64,000 nucleotides of DNA from assembly GCA_035507035.1 (NCBI GenBank), contig DATJOJ010000035.1, forward strand, positions 124,001-188,000. The letters run 5' to 3'. A program made the position numbers and the translations under genes. Shown in pieces: positions 17,457 through 25,304 of the stretch. The notes under the pieces were generated by a model. That model was not told where the DNA came from and did not search any database. It saw only the letters and a list, made by a program, of their open reading frames with translations. Numbering within the stretch: the stretch's first letter is position 1; every line of letters starts with the position of its first letter. This DNA comes from DATJOJ01 sp035507035 (GTDB lineage Bacteria > Acidobacteriota > Terriglobia > Terriglobales > Acidobacteriaceae).

Positions 17457-17631
17457 ACTCGCGGAGTGTCTTCAGTTCTGTCGTGACCGGGTCAACCCTT
17501 AGTTGTGAATCAATCCACTGGCGATGCTCGTCACGCATCATCTGTGGCTCGTAAGTCGTGTCGTTATAGATGCGGAAGAAGAGATGCTTCGTGGCAACGG
17601 AGTTCCACGATTTCGGTCCGACGCTTTGCAT
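17428..17631 (-). CDS. Possible small hypothetical protein (67 aa)
   Basis: A minus-strand frame of 67 residues from ATG 17631. It has protein-like composition (KHLFFRIYNDTTYEPQMM, TLREFTFGKLFGR) and a coding-like stretch continuing about 20 codons upstream to a stop near 17690. No family or clear ribosome-binding site was recognised. It overlaps the 3' end of the preceding plus-strand ORF, so at most one of the two may be real. Confidence 0.3.
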   Translation of the reverse strand: MQSVGPKSWNSVATKHLFFRIYNDTTYEPQMMRDEHRQWIDSQLRVDPVTTELKTLREFTFGKLFGR

Positions 17632-17706
17632 CGCGAACAGCTCCAGGGAATTTGCGACCGAAAGTTTTCCTTTGCAGTGGCGAAGGCGCTAAACTTGACT
17701 AATCCC

Positions 17707-17796
17707 GGAGGGATGCGTGAGCGGTTGAAACGGGTGGTCTTGAAAACCACTGTACGGGGAACCGTACCGGGGGTTCGAATCCCTCTCCCTCCGCCA
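17707..17796 (+). tRNA. tRNA-Ser (anticodon UGA)
   Basis: Acceptor GGAGGGA (17707-17713) pairs with TCCCTCC (17786-17792), followed by discriminator G and an encoded CCA at 17794-17796. The anticodon stem-loop GTGGT-CTTGAAA-ACCAC carries TGA at 17741-17743. A long variable arm (TGTACGGGGAACCGTACC) marks a class II serine tRNA, and the T arm contains GGTTCGAATCC. It reads UCN serine codons (UCA/UCG). Its 3' end is the first copy of a tandem repeat running downstream. Confidence 0.95.
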
Positions 17797-18091
17797 GCTC
17801 TCCCCATAAGGTCAATTTTGTATGAGGTCCTTCGCTTTGCTCAGGATTTCGCCTGCGGTCTCCCGCTACGCTCACGCCCGCAAAACGGCTCAAGTTCGAA
17901 TCCCTCTCCCTCCGCCACATCTCCCCATAAGATCAATTTTGCATGAGGTCCTTCGCTTCGCTCAGGATTTCGCCTGCGGTCTCCCGCTACGCTCACGCCG
18001 CAAGGCGGCTCAAGTTCGAATCCCTCTCCCTCGGCCAGCTCTCGCCACAAGATCAATCTTGCATGAGGTCCTTCGTTTTGCTCAGGATTTC
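17773..18091. repeat. Tandem ~120-bp repeat seeded by the tRNA-Ser 3' end
   Basis: The tRNA tail GTTCGAATCCCTCTCCCTCC plus GCCA (17773-17796) recurs exactly at 17894-17917 and with one change at 18014-18037. Each copy is followed by a similar spacer (CTC.CC.TAAG.TCAATTTTG.ATGAGGTCCTTCG and CTCAGGATTTCGCCTGCGG). Periods are 121 and 120 bases and the third unit breaks off near 18091. The copied tails lack the D and anticodon arms, so they are not tRNAs. This stretch holds no credible protein gene. Confidence 0.85.
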
Positions 18092-18250
18092 CTCCACGCG
18101 CTCCTTCTGCAACCGCTCCCACAAAGCTCTCCGCGGACCCCATTCCAAGAACGCAACCGTCTTAACTTACCCGGAATCCAGTAAATTTGGGCGGTAGTGA
18201 CTTTGGGTGGAATCAAGCAGTACAAAATGAGGTATTCTTTCTGCAATCAA

Positions 18251-18286
18251 AGTGTGCCGCTTGCGGCTTTTCGATCCCGGCACACT
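18251..18286 (+). promoter_or_regulatory. Leader hairpin upstream of the 18317 gene
   Basis: AGTGTGCCG (18251-18259) and CGGCACACT (18278-18286) form a perfect 9-bp stem with an 18-base loop, 30 bases before the TTG start at 18317. There is no T-run, so an operator or mRNA leader structure is more likely than a terminator. The rest of 18092-18316 shows nothing else recognisable. Confidence 0.45.
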
Positions 18287-18316
18287 GCAGAACAAAGCGC
18301 GATGGGGTTTTAAACG

Positions 18317-18979
18317 TTGAGTTATAAGATTCTCGCATTAGCTATCTTTCTGGTCATAATCATTCCAAGTCCTGCCCTCAGCGGCAGTAGATTCGTGCCG
18401 GCGTCCAAGCCGGTGGCCGCAAGCATTCCCGATGTGGTTGACGAACTCGACGCCGACGACACCAGAGATTGCCTTGCCCTTGGCGAGCTCGACATCTCGT
18501 TCCATACCGACAATGACGGTCCACCCGATGTAGGCGTCGTGTTGACAGATCCGTGGGGACGCCGGGTCGGCTTTGATCCGCTGACTAAACATGCGTGGCA
18601 GGATTTGCCGGTAGCGCAGGGTGACATTGATTGCGACCTAGTGGCCGGCCGCAATAATTGCCGAGGGCTGGTGCAGATATGCGGGCCTCTGAGCGGAACC
18701 TATAAGCTCGAACTCATTGCCCAGAAAACCACGGCTTACAGCGTCAGTATCTCTGCTCGAAGTGCGCAAATTCTTGAAGGAAACGGCGTTCAATCTTCCC
18801 ACTCGCAAGCTGGTTTAAATGACGTGGGAATCCGTGGGGGATCTCGAGACGTCGTCTTGCTGAACTATTCGCGCGATCCTCAAGAGAAGATAGCCGCACA
18901 GCTACAGCATCCGGTGGAGGCACGTAAACTCGACACAAGTCCTCATTCCCAACCCGAGCTGGAAGCGACAAAAAAGTAG
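18317..18979 (+). CDS. Exported hypothetical protein (220 aa)
   Basis: TTG 18317 follows GATGGGG at about 10 bases. The product has a clear signal peptide (ILALAIFLVIIIPSPALSG), then an acidic region (VVDELDADDTRDCLALGELD). A compact beta-rich domain follows with Cys in DIDCDLVAGRNNCRG and LVQICGPLSG, plausibly disulfide-bonded. The region GTYKLELIAQKTTAYSVSI resembles a bacterial pre-peptidase-like or Ig-like sandwich, which is only a guess. The C-terminus is low complexity. It lies 82 bases before the kinase gene on the same strand. Confidence 0.65.
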   Translation: MSYKILALAIFLVIIIPSPALSGSRFVPASKPVAASIPDVVDELDADDTRDCLALGELDISFHTDNDGPPDVGVVLTDPWGRRVGFDPLTKHAWQDLPVAQGDIDCDLVAGRNNCRGLVQICGPLSGTYKLELIAQKTTAYSVSISARSAQILEGNGVQSSHSQAGLNDVGIRGGSRDVVLLNYSRDPQEKIAAQLQHPVEARKLDTSPHSQPELEATKK

Positions 18980-19020
18980 AACCAATACTTCCGTCGTTCA
19001 TTTCTTGATCGAATTGGGTT

Positions 19021-19049
19021 TTGACTTCCCTTTCCGGCCCCAATAAGAT
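19021..19049 (+). promoter_or_regulatory. Candidate sigma-70 promoter of the kinase gene
   Basis: TTGACT (19021-19026) and TAAGAT (19044-19049) have a 17-base spacer. The expected transcript start near 19056 is only some 6 bases before the ATG at 19062, suggesting a leaderless or nearly leaderless mRNA. Consensus match only. Confidence 0.45.
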
Positions 19050-19061
19050 GGCCCCGATCCC

Positions 19062-22000
19062 ATGATCGGCCAAACCATCTCGCATTACCGCATCATTGAA
19101 AAGCTCGGTGGTGGCGGGATGGGTGTGGTGTACAAGGCCGAGGACACGCGGCTGCGTCGTTTTGTCGCGCTGAAATTCCTGCCCGAAGATGTGGCCCGCG
19201 ATCCGCAGGCACTCGCCCGCTTTCAGCGCGAAGCGCAAGCTGCCTCTGCGCTCAATCATCCCAACATCTGCACGATCTATGACATTGGCGAGGAGGATGG
19301 CTATGCCTTCATTGCCATGGAGTACCTCGAAGGCATCACCTTGAAGAACAAGATCGCGGGCCGCCCGATAGATACGGAAGAGACGCTGGCCCTGGCGATT
19401 GAAGTTGCCGACGCGCTCGATGCCGCTCATAGTGCCGGCATCGTTCACCGCGACATCAAGCCGGCAAACATTTTTGTCACCAAACGCGGCCACGCTAAGA
19501 TTCTCGACTTCGGTTTGGCCAAGGTCACTGGAGTTTCTACCCGCGCGGAACTGACTCAGACCGGCACGCTCGACGAGCAGCACTTAACCAGTCCCGGCTC
19601 GACCTTGGGCACGGTCGCCTACATGTCGCCCGAGCAGGTACGCGCGAAAGATCTCGATCCGCGCAGCGATCTGTTTTCCTTCGGAGCGGTGTTGTATGAG
19701 ATGGCGACCGGCGCGTTGCCCTTCAACGGCGAAAGCTCAGGAGTGATTTTCAAAGCCATTCTGGATTCGGCTCCGGTTGCGGCTGTTCGTTTTAATCCTC
19801 AAGTTCCTCCCAAACTGGAAGACATCGTCAACAAGGCGCTGGAGAAGGACCGCAATCTCCGCTATCAAAGCGCGGCCGACATGCGCGCTGATCTGCAACG
19901 ATTAAAACGCGACACCGAATCGGGGCGAAGTCCGGCCATGTCGAGCGCGCCGATATCCGCTCCGTCGGTTCCTGTGTCGCAAACATCCAGCGCGCCGTTG
20001 GCCCCGCCAAGTGCAGCTAGTTCGACTTCCGCGTCGGGTGTGGCGCCGGCGCCGATTCAGTCCGCCGCGGGCGCACCCGGCCCGCGAAGGCAGCGGGCAA
20101 TTTTGCTGGTTTTCGGTGCGGCAATTCTGATCGCGGCAGCCCTGGATCTCTGGTTTCTGCACATTCGCAATTCGCAATCCGCGCTCGGCAAGCAGCACAA
20201 ATCGGTTGCCGTGCTCTATTTCAATAATCTTTCGCAGGATCCCTCGTTGAACTGGCTCGATAACGGTCTTACCGACATGCTCACTACCAACCTCGCACAG
20301 GTGAAAGGCATGGACGTGCTGTCAACCGAGCGCGTGATGAGCGCGGTTCAGCGTGCCAGCAAAGACGGCAAGTCGTTAGATCCAGCCCAAGCGCAAAGCA
20401 TCGCCCGCGACGCCGGCGCCGACGCCTATATTACCGGCGCGCTGCTGAAGATCGGACCAACGCAATTACGTCTCGACGTGCGCATGCAAGATACCAGCAC
20501 CGGCCAGATTTTGTTTTCGGACAAACTGGAAGGGCAGGACGTGCAGAGCATCTTCGGCATGGTAGATCGTCTCACTGCGGGAATTACCGGCAGTGTCCTG
20601 CCCTTGTCCGCGCAGCCGCAAAAGGCGCCTGAGATTGAACAGACTTCTACCTCCAACATCGAGGCGTATCGCCATTATCAGCTGGGCGTCGACTATGGCC
20701 GCCGGTTTCTTACGAGCGACGCCATACGCGAACTGGAGGAGGCGGTTCGCTTGGACCCGCAATTTGCGCTGGCTTATTTACAACTCTCCGAGCAGTACTA
20801 CTTTGAGGGAGACTATCGGCGCGGTACCGAGCTCGCCGCCAAGGTCGAACAGCTGCAATCACACCTGCCACGTTACGAGCAACTGTCTTTGCAGGTGTTG
20901 AAGGCGGAGCGTTCGCAAGATCAGGAAGCTCACGTTGCCGCACTGCAAGCTTTGCTGGCGGAGTTCCCGCGCTCTACCTTCGATCGTGGTGTCCTTGGTG
21001 AACATCTCAACGACCAGGGCAAACCTCAAGAAGCCCTCGAGATCTTGCGACAGGGACTCGTATTGGATCCGAAGAGCGAAGACCTGCTCAACTTCCAATC
21101 CTATGTACTGGCCAAATCCGGAGATATCAATGGTGCGCTGGCCGCCAATGATGCCTATCAGGCGGTTCGTCCCGGCGATCCCAACCCGATCGACAGCCGT
21201 GGCGACATCCTGTTCTTGGCTGGCCGGGATGACGAAGCCATCGCGGCATATCGTAAGACGCTGGAATTGAAACCAGATTTCAGCTACTACGGGGAATATC
21301 TCAAGCTGGCCATCGTCTACATGGATCAGAGAAAGCCCGACATGGCGAATGCGGCGTTCCAGGAGTTTGCCCAGCGCACTTCTCCTCTAGTACGCCTTTA
21401 TGTCCCTGGATATCAGGCGCAATTCAAGCAGACGGAGGGCGACTTCGAAAGTGCGCTGGTCAGCTATCGCGAGGCAGTCGAGCAACTTGAGCGGGCAAAA
21501 CAGATGGAGGTAGCGGACGGTTTTCTGCGGCAATTTGTCGTTCTGTCGGTCCTGTTAGGGCAAAATTCCTCCGCTCTCTCCTTCGTCGAACAACAGAAGC
21601 TGAATGGCGATGAACAGCCAGCTCTCGCCTTTCTGCAGACTTTGTCCGGAAATACCAACGCAGCTCAGCAAAGTTGGCAAAAATACTCCTCGAGCCATCC
21701 CTGGGTTTCCCCGCGGGCGATTGAGATTTGGCAGGCTTACCCCGAGATGGTTGCGGCTGTAGAAAAAGGCGACGGTCAGGGGGCGCTGAGCCGCGTGGCC
21801 AGCGTCCCCAATTTTCAGGATCCCAATTTCTCTTTTTTCAAAGGCCGCGCTTTCCTGCTTAGCAACGATTATTCCTCTGCCGAAACGCAGTTTCGCGCGG
21901 TCCTATGGCTGCAGCGTAGCCTAGAGAATGGTCAGGTCTTGGCAGGGCGGTTACCAGCCCTCAGCATCTTGTCGCATTACTATTTGGGCCAGCTGTACGA

Positions 22001-22127
22001 AAAAACCGGCAAACGGGATCAGGCGGTTAACGAGTATCAAAATTTTCTCGCATATTTCACGGGTTCGAACACCCGCCTCGCCCAAGTTGCCGACGCCCGC
22101 GCTGCACTGAAGCGCCTGATGCAGTGA
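19062..22127 (+). CDS. Transmembrane Ser/Thr protein kinase with TolB/FlgO-like domain and TPRs
   Basis: A 1021-residue Pkn2-type receptor kinase. The kinase domain (about 9-275) keeps the glycine loop KLGGGGMGVVY, Lys38 (VALKFL), catalytic Asp131 (HRDIKPAN) and Asp149 (DFG), so it should be active. A Pro/Ser/Ala linker (about 290-340) and one membrane helix (about 343-366) follow. Next comes a domain with VAVLYFNNLSQDPSLNWLDNG and AYITGALLKIG, as in FlgO/TolB-like and adenylate-cyclase-associated proteins, then many TPRs to the C-terminus. The kinase is cytoplasmic and the TPR sensor part probably periplasmic. This architecture is frequent in Acidobacteriota. Confidence 0.92.
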   Translation: MIGQTISHYRIIEKLGGGGMGVVYKAEDTRLRRFVALKFLPEDVARDPQALARFQREAQAASALNHPNICTIYDIGEEDGYAFIAMEYLEGITLKNKIAGRPIDTEETLALAIEVADALDAAHSAGIVHRDIKPANIFVTKRGHAKILDFGLAKVTGVSTRAELTQTGTLDEQHLTSPGSTLGTVAYMSPEQVRAKDLDPRSDLFSFGAVLYEMATGALPFNGESSGVIFKAILDSAPVAAVRFNPQVPPKLEDIVNKALEKDRNLRYQSAADMRADLQRLKRDTESGRSPAMSSAPISAPSVPVSQTSSAPLAPPSAASSTSASGVAPAPIQSAAGAPGPRRQRAILLVFGAAILIAAALDLWFLHIRNSQSALGKQHKSVAVLYFNNLSQDPSLNWLDNGLTDMLTTNLAQVKGMDVLSTERVMSAVQRASKDGKSLDPAQAQSIARDAGADAYITGALLKIGPTQLRLDVRMQDTSTGQILFSDKLEGQDVQSIFGMVDRLTAGITGSVLPLSAQPQKAPEIEQTSTSNIEAYRHYQLGVDYGRRFLTSDAIRELEEAVRLDPQFALAYLQLSEQYYFEGDYRRGTELAAKVEQLQSHLPRYEQLSLQVLKAERSQDQEAHVAALQALLAEFPRSTFDRGVLGEHLNDQGKPQEALEILRQGLVLDPKSEDLLNFQSYVLAKSGDINGALAANDAYQAVRPGDPNPIDSRGDILFLAGRDDEAIAAYRKTLELKPDFSYYGEYLKLAIVYMDQRKPDMANAAFQEFAQRTSPLVRLYVPGYQAQFKQTEGDFESALVSYREAVEQLERAKQMEVADGFLRQFVVLSVLLGQNSSALSFVEQQKLNGDEQPALAFLQTLSGNTNAAQQSWQKYSSSHPWVSPRAIEIWQAYPEMVAAVEKGDGQGALSRVASVPNFQDPNFSFFKGRAFLLSNDYSSAETQFRAVLWLQRSLENGQVLAGRLPALSILSHYYLGQLYEKTGKRDQAVNEYQNFLAYFTGSNTRLAQVADARAALKRLMQ

Positions 22128-22137
22128 GCTCGCGAGG

Positions 22138-22689
22138 TTACATCACGATCTCATTCGCGCGTCGCATGATGGGATGCTGCATCTCTTGCAGCTCGTTTTT
22201 CACACGATTCAGGCCGAAAACACATTGTTCGAAATGATTGGACAGGCTGGCGAATAGCGGCGCGACTTTGGTGTACTCGAAGCAATCGAACTTGGAGACG
22301 ATGTAATAGCTTTCTTTCCCGGCTTTCATCCAGTCGACAAAATTTTCCAGTCGACTGCGGCGGAGGCGGACTTGATTGATACTCTCGGGAAACATCCCGG
22401 TAAAAAACAGGGTGTAATCGCCAATGTGTTTGCGTACCTGGCGTTCGCGGTCGAAGGAAGGTGCAGGGCCGAAGACAGGGTTTGACTCCATTAGCATTTC
22501 GCCGACATCAGTCAGCGAACGCCCAGCTCCGTTGCGAATCTTGAACAATTGCTCAACCTCGCAAAACTCGGCTAGAAGTTGGGCCACATAGTTCACGATC
22601 TGCGGATCGCGCAGGCCGATTTCCTCGGCGTAGTGGCGGCCCACCAGCTCCATGAAGAGCTGCTGCAACGGACTCGATTCCGGAATCAT
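22138..22689 (-). CDS. Hypothetical protein (183 aa), alpha-helical
   Basis: A soluble, helical 183-residue protein with no recognised family. Notable segments are LFMELVGRHYAEEIGLRDPQ, a heme- or cofactor-free aromatic stretch DYTLFFTGMFPESI, and ESYYIVSKFDCFEY with a single Cys. A strong GGAGG-GAGG site lies before the ATG at 22689. It is convergent with the kinase gene (10 bases apart) and carries an inverted repeat 60-93 bases upstream of its start. A role in signalling or regulation is only guessable from position. Confidence 0.65.
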   Translation of the reverse strand: MIPESSPLQQLFMELVGRHYAEEIGLRDPQIVNYVAQLLAEFCEVEQLFKIRNGAGRSLTDVGEMLMESNPVFGPAPSFDRERQVRKHIGDYTLFFTGMFPESINQVRLRRSRLENFVDWMKAGKESYYIVSKFDCFEYTKVAPLFASLSNHFEQCVFGLNRVKNELQEMQHPIMRRANEIVM

Positions 22690-22748
22690 TTATGCCTCAC
22701 CTCCACCAAACGGGCCAGCCGCGCCGCATTTGCCCGGCAGTAGCCTGA

Positions 22749-22782
22749 TTACTTACCTTACATTTGCCGTCAAGGCAAGTAA
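22749..22782 (-). promoter_or_regulatory. Inverted repeat/hairpin upstream of the 183-aa gene
   Basis: TTACTTACCTT (22749-22759) and AAGGCAAGTAA (22772-22782) are complementary at 10 of 11 positions across a 12-base loop. Read as minus-strand RNA the single exception becomes a G-U pair, so all 11 positions pair; as plus-strand RNA it is an A-C mismatch. This favours a leader hairpin or operator for the minus-strand gene at 22138-22689. Confidence 0.5.
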
Positions 22783-22935
22783 CTTTTGGGTCTCGAACCC
22801 ACGTTCCTGCTGCTTATGTTAGAGAGCAGACACGTGCGCAAAGGTTTTACTCATTTTCTGCTGGCAATCACCTGAGTCGGCTGCTAAAACACCCCGCCAA
22901 CTCTAGGTAAAATATCGGCACGAGGTACACGATTC

Positions 22936-23325
22936 ATGCAGCGAAAGAACATTACCAGCGGTACGCCTTGGGAACCCATCGTGGGATATTCCCGCGCCGT
23001 TAGGGTGGGAAACCAGGTTCACGTGTCAGGAACGACGGCAACAGGGCAGGATGGAAAAATCGTGGGAGTTGGCGATGCCTATGCCCAGACGGTCCAAACA
23101 TTGAAAAACATCGAGACGGCCTTACAAAAGGCGGGCGCTAGCATGAAAGATGTTGTCCGCACGCGCATCTTCGTGATCGATATTCGCGACTGGGAGAAGA
23201 TTGGCAAGGCCCACGGGGAGTTTTTTCGTGACATCCGGCCGGCAACGTCAGTGGTCGAAGTAAGCAAATTAATCTCGCCGGAGATGCTGGTGGAGATCGA
23301 AGCCGAGGCGCTGATCGATGAGTAG
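22936..23325 (+). CDS. RidA/YjgF-family protein
   Basis: A 129-residue protein of the RidA fold, whose best-known members hydrolyse reactive enamine/imine intermediates from PLP enzymes. The usual core is visible: VGNQVHVSGTTATGQDG, then ALQKAGASMKDVVRTRIFV and RPATSVVEVSKL, ending VEIEAEALID. The length is normal. The Arg of the classical RidA active site is not in its usual late position (ISPEMLVEIE instead of LP...VEIE), so it may belong to a Rid subgroup other than RidA proper. It is convergent with the following acetyltransferase (3-base gap). Confidence 0.87.
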   Translation: MQRKNITSGTPWEPIVGYSRAVRVGNQVHVSGTTATGQDGKIVGVGDAYAQTVQTLKNIETALQKAGASMKDVVRTRIFVIDIRDWEKIGKAHGEFFRDIRPATSVVEVSKLISPEMLVEIEAEALIDE

Positions 23326-23328
23326 CGA

Positions 23329-23802
23329 TTACTTCAGCGGCTTTGACATATTAATGAAGTGGCAAGGGAGCTTGGTCTGAATACCCGGCGTGAACGGGGA
23401 TGTGCTGGTCTGGACGTAGCCGCGGCGTAAGTAAAATTCCGGAAGCTCCCGACGCAGATTCACAATTCTGAGGTCCATACAGCGGCATCCGGCTTCGCGT
23501 GCGTGTTGCTCGGCAGCCTGCATGAGGCGCGAACCTAATCCGGCACCCTGGCGTGAAGGTTCGACGGCCAGAAGGCCGGTGTATGCGCGCTCGCCTCTTT
23601 TTTCAACGTAAACGCAGCCCGCGATTCCACGTTCATCCTCCAGAACCACGAATTCTCCGGTCTTCAGAAAATTGGATACGGCTGCGGGATCAATGCGATC
23701 CCGCTCGATAAAGAAACTTTCTGCTTGCTTGAACGCAGCGTTAATGATTGTCGTGATCGCCTCAACGTCAACTGTTTCTGCAATGCGAATGTTGGTCAAC
23801 AT
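23329..23802 (-). CDS. GNAT-family N-acetyltransferase
   Basis: About 157 residues with a GNAT fold. Acetyl-CoA-binding motif A is LLAVEPSRQGAGLGSRLMQAA (R/Q-x-x-G-x-G pattern), followed by CMDLRIVNLRRELPEFYLRRGY, the typical beta-6/alpha-4 region. ATG 23802 was chosen; a TTG nine bases upstream is possible. The substrate cannot be predicted. It is convergent with the RidA gene and divergent from the amidohydrolase. Confidence 0.85.
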   Translation of the reverse strand: MLTNIRIAETVDVEAITTIINAAFKQAESFFIERDRIDPAAVSNFLKTGEFVVLEDERGIAGCVYVEKRGERAYTGLLAVEPSRQGAGLGSRLMQAAEQHAREAGCRCMDLRIVNLRRELPEFYLRRGYVQTSTSPFTPGIQTKLPCHFINMSKPLK

Positions 23803-23897
23803 TCTTCTCAAGGTCCGCTTAGGTATACAATTCTGCGGCTAGGGCCACCCTGTTAGACGTGCGAAACCTTAGCTTTGTTCCTTTGGAGGTACGCCCA

Positions 23898-25220
23898 GTG
23901 AAACGTTTGTGGTGGTTGCCGGTTTTCATGCTTCTCGGCGGTGCGATCGCGCAGCAAGACACCAGTCCAACGTTGCGTTCCTTCACCGTCATTCGCGCTG
24001 GCGGCCTCATAGACGGGAAGTCTACAACCGTTCGCCGCAACCAAGTCATCGTTATTCGCGGCAATCAGATTGAAAGCGTGACGGATGCCGCGAAAGCCAC
24101 AATGCCCCCCGGAGCCAACGTTATCGACCTTTCTCACTCCACCGTTCTTCCAGGATTGATCGATTCCCACACCCATATTTTCCTGCAAGGGGAGGATCCA
24201 GCGGAGGGCGGGTATGACATCAACATTTTGAAATACCCACTGGCATATCGCGCAGCACGGGCGACCGTGGCGGCGCGGCGCGCCCTCGAGCAGGGTTTCA
24301 CGACTTTGCGCGATGTCGAAACCGAAGGCGCGGGCTATGGCGATGTGGGCATCAAGATGGCGATCAACGAAGGCTACATTCCCGGCCCACGTCTGTTCGT
24401 GGCCACGCGTGCCATCTCGACCACAGGCGGGTACATGCTGGAAGGCTACGCTCCCGAACTCGAGATGCCCAAAGGAGCGCAAATCGTCGATGGCCCGGTG
24501 GAGGCACGCAAGGCTGCGCGGGAACAGCTCGACCACGGCGCCGACTGGATCAAGGTTTATATGACGCACCGCTCGTGGGTAGGAAAGAACGGCGAGCTGG
24601 TTTCGCAGCCCACGCTCACGGTCGAGGAGTTGAAAGCCGTAGTAGATGAAACGCACGGCTGGGGCAAGAACGTGGCCTGTCATGCTTATGGCGGGATTGG
24701 GCTACATCGCGCATTGGATGGTAGTTGCGATTCGATCGAGCATGGGTTAGATCTCGACGATGCGGCCGTTGCGCAAATGCTGAAGCAAGGCACCTGGTAT
24801 TGCCCTACGCTGGCCGCTTACTACCACGATTGGGCGCCGGCCGACACTCCCGAAGGCCAGCGGGACCGCAAAAGAGTTGCGGTGCATGAGGTGTCGTTCC
24901 CCAAGGCGATGCACGCCGGAGTCAAGATTGTTTTCGGAACCGACATGGGCGGGATTCCGTGGACCGAGCCTATTGCGCAGGAATTCTCGCGCATGGTGGA
25001 GTTGGGCATGTCTCCGATGGATGCGATCGAGAGCGCAACGTCACGCCCGGCAGAGATGCTCGACATGCAGGGAAGAATTGGTGTAGTTGCGCCGGGGGCC
25101 TATGCCGACATCGTCGTCGTCGATGGCGATCCGCTGCACGATATAAAAATCCTGGAAAATGTGCAGTTCGTGATGAAGGACGGCAAGGTTTATAAAGTAA
25201 ACGGCAAATTCAGCCCTTAA
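23898..25220 (+). CDS. Secreted amidohydrolase (imidazolonepropionase-like, metal-dependent)
   Basis: About 440 residues. GTG 23898 follows GGAGG and opens a signal peptide ending LLGGAIAQ. Amidohydrolase-superfamily ligands are all visible: DSHTHIF (metal His pair), the Lys in DWIKVYMTH, CHAYGG, EHGLDLD and the catalytic Asp in FGTDMGG. The C-terminal composite beta-strands end in VVDGDPLHDI. Exported members of this group often hydrolyse Xaa-Pro or similar peptides; the substrate is not determined. It ends 84 bases before a convergent gene, with a 9-bp inverted repeat (25245-25253/25281-25289) between. Confidence 0.88.
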   Translation: MKRLWWLPVFMLLGGAIAQQDTSPTLRSFTVIRAGGLIDGKSTTVRRNQVIVIRGNQIESVTDAAKATMPPGANVIDLSHSTVLPGLIDSHTHIFLQGEDPAEGGYDINILKYPLAYRAARATVAARRALEQGFTTLRDVETEGAGYGDVGIKMAINEGYIPGPRLFVATRAISTTGGYMLEGYAPELEMPKGAQIVDGPVEARKAAREQLDHGADWIKVYMTHRSWVGKNGELVSQPTLTVEELKAVVDETHGWGKNVACHAYGGIGLHRALDGSCDSIEHGLDLDDAAVAQMLKQGTWYCPTLAAYYHDWAPADTPEGQRDRKRVAVHEVSFPKAMHAGVKIVFGTDMGGIPWTEPIAQEFSRMVELGMSPMDAIESATSRPAEMLDMQGRIGVVAPGAYADIVVVDGDPLHDIKILENVQFVMKDGKVYKVNGKFSP

Positions 25221-25244
25221 ACTCCGCCGTCACAGGAAGAAATG

Positions 25245-25289
25245 TGGCGCCAGCCGCGGCATCTGTTCCCCCGCGCCGAACTGGCGCCA
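25245..25289. terminator. Possible bidirectional stem-loop between convergent genes
   Basis: TGGCGCCAG (25245-25253) and CTGGCGCCA (25281-25289) are perfectly complementary with a 27-base loop. There is no U-run on either side, so termination is uncertain. Confidence 0.35.
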
Positions 25290-25304
25290 TCAAGAGATTC
25301 CGAC

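Noticed and set aside
17773..18091. Direct repeats considered as a CRISPR array
   Set aside because: Only two to three units of about 120 bases, no unique spacers, no cas genes, and the repeat matches a tRNA tail.
17699..18143. Minus-strand ORFs with GEGFEPPVRF- and GEGFELEP-like strings
   Set aside because: These are translations of the tRNA-Ser tail and its copies, a well-known source of false protein annotation.
17700..18316. Integrated element bounded by tRNA att sites
   Set aside because: The distance between copies is only 120 bases and there is no integrase, so at most a footprint remains.
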